Assembly (NCBI RefSeq): GCF_005491705.1
Contig: NZ_CP028092.1
Location: 310,001 to 374,000 of the forward strand
Reading direction: 5' to 3'
Source: Pontibacter sp. SGAir0037
GTDB lineage: Bacteria; Bacteroidota; Bacteroidia; Cytophagales; Hymenobacteraceae
DNA length: 64,000 nt
The notes beneath the pieces are model-generated. The model saw only the letters and a list, made by a program, of their open reading frames with translations. It was not told where the DNA came from and did no database searches. Below, piece after piece: positions 59,519-64,000 of the stretch (its first letter is position 1; each line of letters starts with the position of its first letter). The position numbers and the translations under genes were made by a program.

Positions 59519-61984
59519 ATGAAGAAATTTTTTTCCCTGCTCGCAGTGTGCCTGCTTTTAAACATAACACTCCAGGCACAGGAGCTACGGGCGCCAGCTT
59601 ACCCTATTATCACACATAACCCATACCTGAGCATTTGGTCTTTCGGTGATAAACTGAACGAATCAAACACCAAACACTGGACAGGTACAGATCATGCACT
59701 GATCGGCATGGTAAAAGTGGACGGAAAAGTTTATCGTTTTCTGGGACAGGAGGCGGTTTCATATAAAACTGTGTTGCCCGCTTCGGATGAAGTAAGCTAT
59801 AATTTCAGTTATACCGAATCTGAGCCGGCAGCAGGATGGATGAATCCTGCTTTTGATGACAGCAAGTGGAAAACAGGCGCTGCTCCCTTTGGGCATGACA
59901 AAGGACCTGTAAAGACGAACTGGGACAGCAATAATCTCTGGGCCAGGAGAACATTCACCTTGGATGATCCCAATTTAGATAAGCTGGTGTTAAAAATTAA
60001 CTATGATGATAATGTAGAGGTATACTTAAACGGAGAAGAAGTTTACCGCCACACCGGCTGGACAGATAAACTACAGCACATTCCGTTGAAAGATGCTTTT
60101 GCAAAGAAGCTAAAGAAAGGGAAAAATGTACTGGCGATACATGTAGCAAATACAGCAGGCGGCTCTTGGCTGGATGCTGGTCTGGCAACAATCGAGAAAT
60201 CAAAAGAACAAGCTGCTATTCTTGCTGCCAAACAAACAGCCGTTAAGCTGAATGCTACCCAAACTATTTACCAGTTTACCTGTGGTGCGGTAGATGTAAC
60301 AGCTACGTTTACATCGCCGCTGCTGATGCAGAACCTCGACCTGCTGGCCCGCCCCGTTTCTTATGTTTCCGTTCAGGCTAAATCTAATGATAAGGCAACG
60401 CATGATGTGCAGCTTTACCTGGGAGCCTCAACAGACATAGCAGTTAATTCTCCAGAGCAAAAAGTAACTACAGAAAAGTATACAGCCAATAATCTTTCTA
60501 TTCTGAAAGCAGGTACCCAGGAACAGCCTTTACTACAGAAAAAAGGAGACAACGTTCGCATCGACTGGGGCTATATGTATGTGGCTGTTCCAACTGCAGC
60601 TAAATCTTTGCAGTATATTGCACCGGTTGCCAATGCGCTGGCACCATTTACAGCATCCGCTAAGGTTACTGTGCCAGAAGTAAAGCAGGGGCAAAGCCTG
60701 ATGCTGAACACCATTGTTCCTTTAGGTAAAGTAGGAAGTAAAGCGGTGGAGCAGGTGATGCTGCTTGGCTATGATGAACTGTTCTCGGTGCAGTATTTCC
60801 GCCAGAACCTGAAACCCTGGTGGAAGAAAGGTGAAGGGGCTACAATAGAGAAAGAATTGGCAAAGGCTGCAGCCGACTACAAAAAAGTAATAAAGCAATG
60901 TGAAGACTTTGATAAGCAAATGTACCAGGATGCGCTGAAAGCCGGCGGAAAAGCCTATGCCGATCTTTGTGCACTGGCTTATCGTCAGGCCATAGCGGCG
61001 CATACGCTGGTGGAGAGTCCGCAGGGAGAAATACTGTTTCTGTCGAAAGAGAATTTCAGCAATGGCTCCATCAATACCGTGGATGTAACGTATCCTTCTG
61101 CACCGCTTTTTCTTGTTTATAACCCTGATCTGATGAAAGGCATGCTGAATGGGATATTCTACTACAGCGAAAGCGGACAGTGGAAAAAGCCTTTCCCTGC
61201 ACACGACCTGGGTACTTACCCGGTTGCAAACGGTCAGACTTATGGAGAAGATATGCCCGTGGAGGAAGCAGGTAACATGATTATCCTGACACAGGCCATT
61301 GCAGCAGCAGAAGGAAATGCAGCCTATGCCAATAAGCACTGGGAAACCTTAACTACCTGGGCAGAGTACCTGAAACAAAGCGGCTTCGATCCGGCAAATC
61401 AATTATCAACCGATGATTTTGCAGGCCACCTGGCACGTAATGCAAACCTCTCTGTAAAAGCAATTGTGGCACTGGCTTGTTATGGAAAGTTAGCTGGCGC
61501 ATTAGGTAAAGGTGATGTAGAGAAACAGTATATTGCTTTGGCAAAAGACATGGCCCAGAAGTGGATGCCACTGGCAGCTGACGGCGATCACTATACGCTT
61601 GCTTTCGAGCAAAAAGGTACCTGGAGCCAGAAGTATAACCTGGTTTGGGATAAAATTTTGAACCTTCATATTTTCCCGGAGTCTGTAAGAAAAAAAGAGA
61701 TGGCATTTTACCTGACGAAACAGCATAAGTTCGGTTTGCCATTGGATAGCCGTAAAACCTACACCAAATCCGACTGGATACTCTGGACCGCAACACTGGC
61801 TGATAATGATGCCGATTTTAAAGCTTTGGTAGAGCCTGTTTGGGATTATGCCAATGAGACACAGAGCAGGGTTCCGATCAGTGACTGGCATGAAACGACT
61901 GATGCCAATGTATTGAATTTCCGTGCCCGCTCCGTAGTGGGCGGATACTTTATAAAGCTGCTCGATGCGAAACTAAATAAGTAA
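59519..61984 (+). CDS. DUF4965/DUF1793 family protein with galactose-binding-like insertion
   Basis: About 821 residues from the ATG at 59519 (MKKFFSLLAVCLLLNITLQA). The start RAPAYPIITHNPYLSIWSFG is the family N-terminal part. Then a beta-sandwich insertion (about 100-225; GWMNPAFDDSKWKTGAAPFG and NYDDNVEVYLNGEEVYRHTG) resembles galactose-binding/DUF4982-like modules. The C-terminal (alpha/alpha)6-like region has YPSAPLFLVYNPDLMKGML, GQTYGEDMPVEEAGNMIILT and WSQKYNLVWDKILNL. Family members are called glutaminase A in databases, but many are uncharacterised and occur in glycan loci, so glutaminase activity should not be assumed. Confidence 0.85.
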   Translation: MKKFFSLLAVCLLLNITLQAQELRAPAYPIITHNPYLSIWSFGDKLNESNTKHWTGTDHALIGMVKVDGKVYRFLGQEAVSYKTVLPASDEVSYNFSYTESEPAAGWMNPAFDDSKWKTGAAPFGHDKGPVKTNWDSNNLWARRTFTLDDPNLDKLVLKINYDDNVEVYLNGEEVYRHTGWTDKLQHIPLKDAFAKKLKKGKNVLAIHVANTAGGSWLDAGLATIEKSKEQAAILAAKQTAVKLNATQTIYQFTCGAVDVTATFTSPLLMQNLDLLARPVSYVSVQAKSNDKATHDVQLYLGASTDIAVNSPEQKVTTEKYTANNLSILKAGTQEQPLLQKKGDNVRIDWGYMYVAVPTAAKSLQYIAPVANALAPFTASAKVTVPEVKQGQSLMLNTIVPLGKVGSKAVEQVMLLGYDELFSVQYFRQNLKPWWKKGEGATIEKELAKAAADYKKVIKQCEDFDKQMYQDALKAGGKAYADLCALAYRQAIAAHTLVESPQGEILFLSKENFSNGSINTVDVTYPSAPLFLVYNPDLMKGMLNGIFYYSESGQWKKPFPAHDLGTYPVANGQTYGEDMPVEEAGNMIILTQAIAAAEGNAAYANKHWETLTTWAEYLKQSGFDPANQLSTDDFAGHLARNANLSVKAIVALACYGKLAGALGKGDVEKQYIALAKDMAQKWMPLAADGDHYTLAFEQKGTWSQKYNLVWDKILNLHIFPESVRKKEMAFYLTKQHKFGLPLDSRKTYTKSDWILWTATLADNDADFKALVEPVWDYANETQSRVPISDWHETTDANVLNFRARSVVGGYFIKLLDAKLNK

Positions 61985-62087
61985 TACATGCGGCATACCC
62001 TCTTCCCAAAAGCATGAGGAGCTTTTGCCGGATGTGTGCAAGAAACAATAATGTGTTGTTTAACCCTGATTTTAGCCAAAGATAAAT

Positions 62088-62129
62088 CTTGATTGGCTTC
62101 TATGGCAGATTGTGTAGAAGCCAATCAAG
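62088..62129 (+). terminator. 14-bp hairpin after the DUF4965 gene
   Basis: CTTGATTGGCTTCT (62088-62101) and AGAAGCCAATCAAG (62116-62129) pair perfectly. No long T-run follows. Confidence 0.6.
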
Positions 62130-62252
62130 GTTCAGTTTATCATGTTGCTATCATTAGATTCAGTTTATGTAGAATAGATTGCAATTCTGATTTAATTCTC
62201 TTTTATTGTTAGTAGATTACAGGTACGGAACAGGGTAAAGATGGACTTATAC

Positions 62253-62264
62253 TAAAACGGTTTA
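62253..62264. promoter_or_regulatory. LacI-type operator 6
   Basis: TAAAACGGTTTA is identical to the core of site 3 (43503-43514) and also followed by TTA. It lies 97 nt before the GH43-like gene. Confidence 0.6.
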
Positions 62265-62360
62265 TTAAAAAGCCACATTGCTTTAGAAGTATAAGAATTC
62301 ATCATAATCCTGTTAAGTTAGAAATGAATTTAAAAAGCTTAAAACCATACTATATCGCTT

Positions 62361-63386
62361 ATGAAGAGCAAAGCTTTGTTTTGCATGATACTCCAGGTTG
62401 CTGTTCTAGCTTCCTGTGCACAGAAAGAAACGCCACAGCAGGGTGCATCTGCAACGATGGCCAGTGAGCAGCAAAAGAAAACGTCTGGAAACCCTGTTTT
62501 CCCTGGATGGTATGCTGATCCGGAGGGAGTAATTTTCGGGAAGAATTACTGGATTTACCCAACTTATTCTGCGCCTTATGAAAAGCAGGTCTTTCTGGAC
62601 GCTTTTTCTTCTACAGATCTGACAAACTGGCAAAAGCATGAGCGAATATTAGATACTACTAGTGTAAAGTGGGCAAATCGTGCCATGTGGGCTCCTTCTA
62701 TTGTTGAAAAAGATAAAAAATACTATCTTTTTTTCGGAGCTAACGATATTCAGAGCGATAACGAGTTGGGTGGAATAGGAGTGGCTGTTTCTGATAAACC
62801 ATCCGGGCCATTTGAAGACCACCTGGGAAAGCCTTTGATTGATAAATTTCATAATGGTGCTCAACCCATTGATCAGTTTGTTTTCAAAGACAAAGATGGG
62901 CAGTACTATATGTACTATGGTGGCTGGAGACATTGTAACGTGGCGAAGTTAAATAACGATTTCACAGGATTTATACCTTTTGAGGATGGAACCACTTTCA
63001 AGGAAGTTACCCCGGAAGGTTATGTGGAAGGACCCTTTATGTTTATGCGAGGGGGTAAATATTACTTTATGTGGTCAGAAGGCGGCTGGGGTGGACCAAA
63101 TTACAGGGTGGCCTATGCTATGGCCGATTCTCCACTAGGTCCTTTCAAGCGCATCGATACTATTCTGCAGCAAGACCCGGAGGTGGCGACAGGAGCAGGC
63201 CATCATTCGGTTATGCATAACAAGGCAAAAGACCTATGGTACATTGTGTACCATAGAAAGCCATTAGAAAATCCCTCCAGAGACCATCGTGTTACATGTA
63301 TCGACGAAATGAAATTTGATGCGAATGGAATGATAAAACCTGTAAAAATTACCATGGAAGGTGTGGCCCAGCAGAAGGTGAAGTAG
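62361..63386 (+). CDS. GH43-like five-bladed beta-propeller glycosidase, lipoprotein
   Basis: A 341-residue lipoprotein (signal ends VAVLASC, Cys19). The GH43 catalytic triad is recognisable: GWYADPEG (D53, base), QPIDQFVF (D171, pKa modulator) and YVEGPFMF (E223, acid). WAPSIVEKDKKYYLFFGA and GAGHHSVMHN are also typical of the propeller. It is the last gene of the glycan region and has its own LacI-type operator. Arabinosidase or xylosidase activity is most common in GH43, but the exact specificity cannot be read from the sequence. Confidence 0.9.
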   Translation: MKSKALFCMILQVAVLASCAQKETPQQGASATMASEQQKKTSGNPVFPGWYADPEGVIFGKNYWIYPTYSAPYEKQVFLDAFSSTDLTNWQKHERILDTTSVKWANRAMWAPSIVEKDKKYYLFFGANDIQSDNELGGIGVAVSDKPSGPFEDHLGKPLIDKFHNGAQPIDQFVFKDKDGQYYMYYGGWRHCNVAKLNNDFTGFIPFEDGTTFKEVTPEGYVEGPFMFMRGGKYYFMWSEGGWGGPNYRVAYAMADSPLGPFKRIDTILQQDPEVATGAGHHSVMHNKAKDLWYIVYHRKPLENPSRDHRVTCIDEMKFDANGMIKPVKITMEGVAQQKVK

Positions 63387-64000
63387 TTTTCAGGTAAATC
63401 TAACTTACGATCCGTGGCATATAATGCGCGAGCTGAGAACTACCTGCACAAAGTTCAGAATGCTGTCTATAACATAGCATCTCCGGTGCTGGCTGGTGCT
63501 GCACTTTAATTATGAAGTTAGTATTAGAAACAGAAGAAGAGAGTTACAATAAACCTGTTTTCTAATGAGACAACCTGATTCAGATTTCCATGTTGAATCA
63601 GAGAGTGATACTAGTAAAATGAGCTTCCTGCTGTAGAGGAAAGCAATAACATTCCGTTCTTTTATTGAAAGCTGCCGGTTTATGAAGAAATTTTCTTCTA
63701 AACCGGCAGCTTTATTTTGATAGAATCTTCAGACAGCTTTCTGATACATACATTCTATTTACTTCCTGCTTATAACCTTGTCTTTTCTTGACAATCTAAT
63801 TCATTTCAGGTAGCTACTTAGCTAAATAATTCAGCTGTTTCCGAGCAAAGTGTATGTATTCTTGCATCACTTTCAATCAGGCTTACTCTTAGTAAGGTTT
63901 TTTCATCTATCAATCCTAATTTCTTCATGTTTTATGGCTATTGCTCAGATTGTGAGTGAGTTGTGAATTAATAAAATCTTCTTCAAACTATATCATTATT
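63387..64000. other. gene-poor right end of the window
   Basis: About 610 nt with a strong hairpin at 63668-63713. A 36-codon minus-strand frame (63818-63928, MKKLGLIDEKTLLRVSLIES and onward) has a plausible start but no recognisable family; it may be a small protein or chance. Nothing else is supported. Confidence 0.5.
63668..63713. terminator. long hairpin terminator
   Basis: AAAGCTGCCGGTTTA (63668-63682) pairs with TAAACCGGCAGCTTT (63699-63713), and the inner GAAGAAA/TTTTCTTC nearly closes the loop. ATTTTG follows. It may end the GH43-like transcript, 280 nt after its stop. Confidence 0.75.

Larger units (their letters stand above)
61985..62360. other. regulatory intergenic region before the GH43-like gene
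   Basis: 376 nt with a hairpin (62088-62129), a duplicated TTCAGTTTAT, and a LacI-type operator at 62253-62264. No gene is seen. Confidence 0.55.

Noticed and set aside
32395..63400. the glycan locus as an island integrated at tRNA-Leu(GAG)
   Set aside because: No integrase is present and no repeat of the tRNA 3' end (TCCCCGTGCGC) occurs at the right side.
63818..63928. 36-codon minus-strand frame at the right end
   Set aside because: Plausible start, but no family, no promoter match and no partner gene; too short to call as a gene.

Overview
The window is a chromosomal segment of a Bacteroidota bacterium, most likely a Cytophagales/Hymenobacteraceae member (Pontibacter-like). The evidence is a SusC/SusD pair, a T9SS C-terminal sorting domain, an HmuY-type hemophore, a DUF5687 ABC permease, and five clear Bacteroidota promoters (TTG, 19-20 nt, TAnnTTTG) in front of tRNA and heme genes. 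The genus is an inference.

Region 1 (1-6240) is accessory DNA. An AT-rich piece carries a partial cyclophilin-like lipoprotein gene, a sugar O-acetyltransferase and an AraC regulator. An attC-like hairpin then precedes a HAD-phosphatase gene that is cut off by an IS3-family element. Next come the 3' part of an IS21 element (istA fragment, intact istB, terminal repeats) and a second IS3-family remnant. Both IS3 copies carry frameshifts.

Region 2 (6300-16600) begins with tRNA-Leu(CAA) and hscB. A heme-uptake locus follows: an orphan NarL-type regulator, hmuT-hmuU-hmuV-hmuS, a TonB-dependent heme receptor with FRAP/NTNL motifs, and an HmuY lipoprotein. One inverted-repeat operator (TTTAGAA-N3-TTCTAAA) occurs before the regulator and again over the predicted hmuT transcription start, so one metal- or heme-responsive repressor probably controls both. 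A small ABM-fold monooxygenase lies downstream.

Region 3 (16600-32500) is mostly core genome: a DUF62 SAM hydrolase, PhoH, a GNAT protein, ComEC, ThiL, RlmD, an SDR, a TPR/SH3 protein, two identical tRNA-Lys, a DUF5687 ABC exporter, a second TonB-dependent receptor with a CxxC plug motif, and tRNA-Leu(GAG). Several stop codons here are followed at once by degenerate purine-rich repeats.

Region 4 (32600-63400) is a large glycan-utilisation locus led by a LacI-type regulator. It holds SusC/SusD, three GH92 mannosidases, an endonuclease/exonuclease/phosphatase-family protein, a ROK kinase, two HExxH metallopeptidases (one on a three-discoidin/three-FN3 scaffold secreted by T9SS), two DUF1080 proteins, a beta-propeller/cytochrome c fusion, a GH97, a DUF4965 protein and a GH43-like protein. 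Six copies of a LacI-type palindrome (TAAAnCGnTTTA) sit in front of five transcription units. One GH92 has Gln at the catalytic-acid position, the change reported for mannose-1-phosphate-cleaving GH92 enzymes. With the phosphatase-family protein, this points to phosphorylated alpha-mannan or N-glycan as the substrate (inference).
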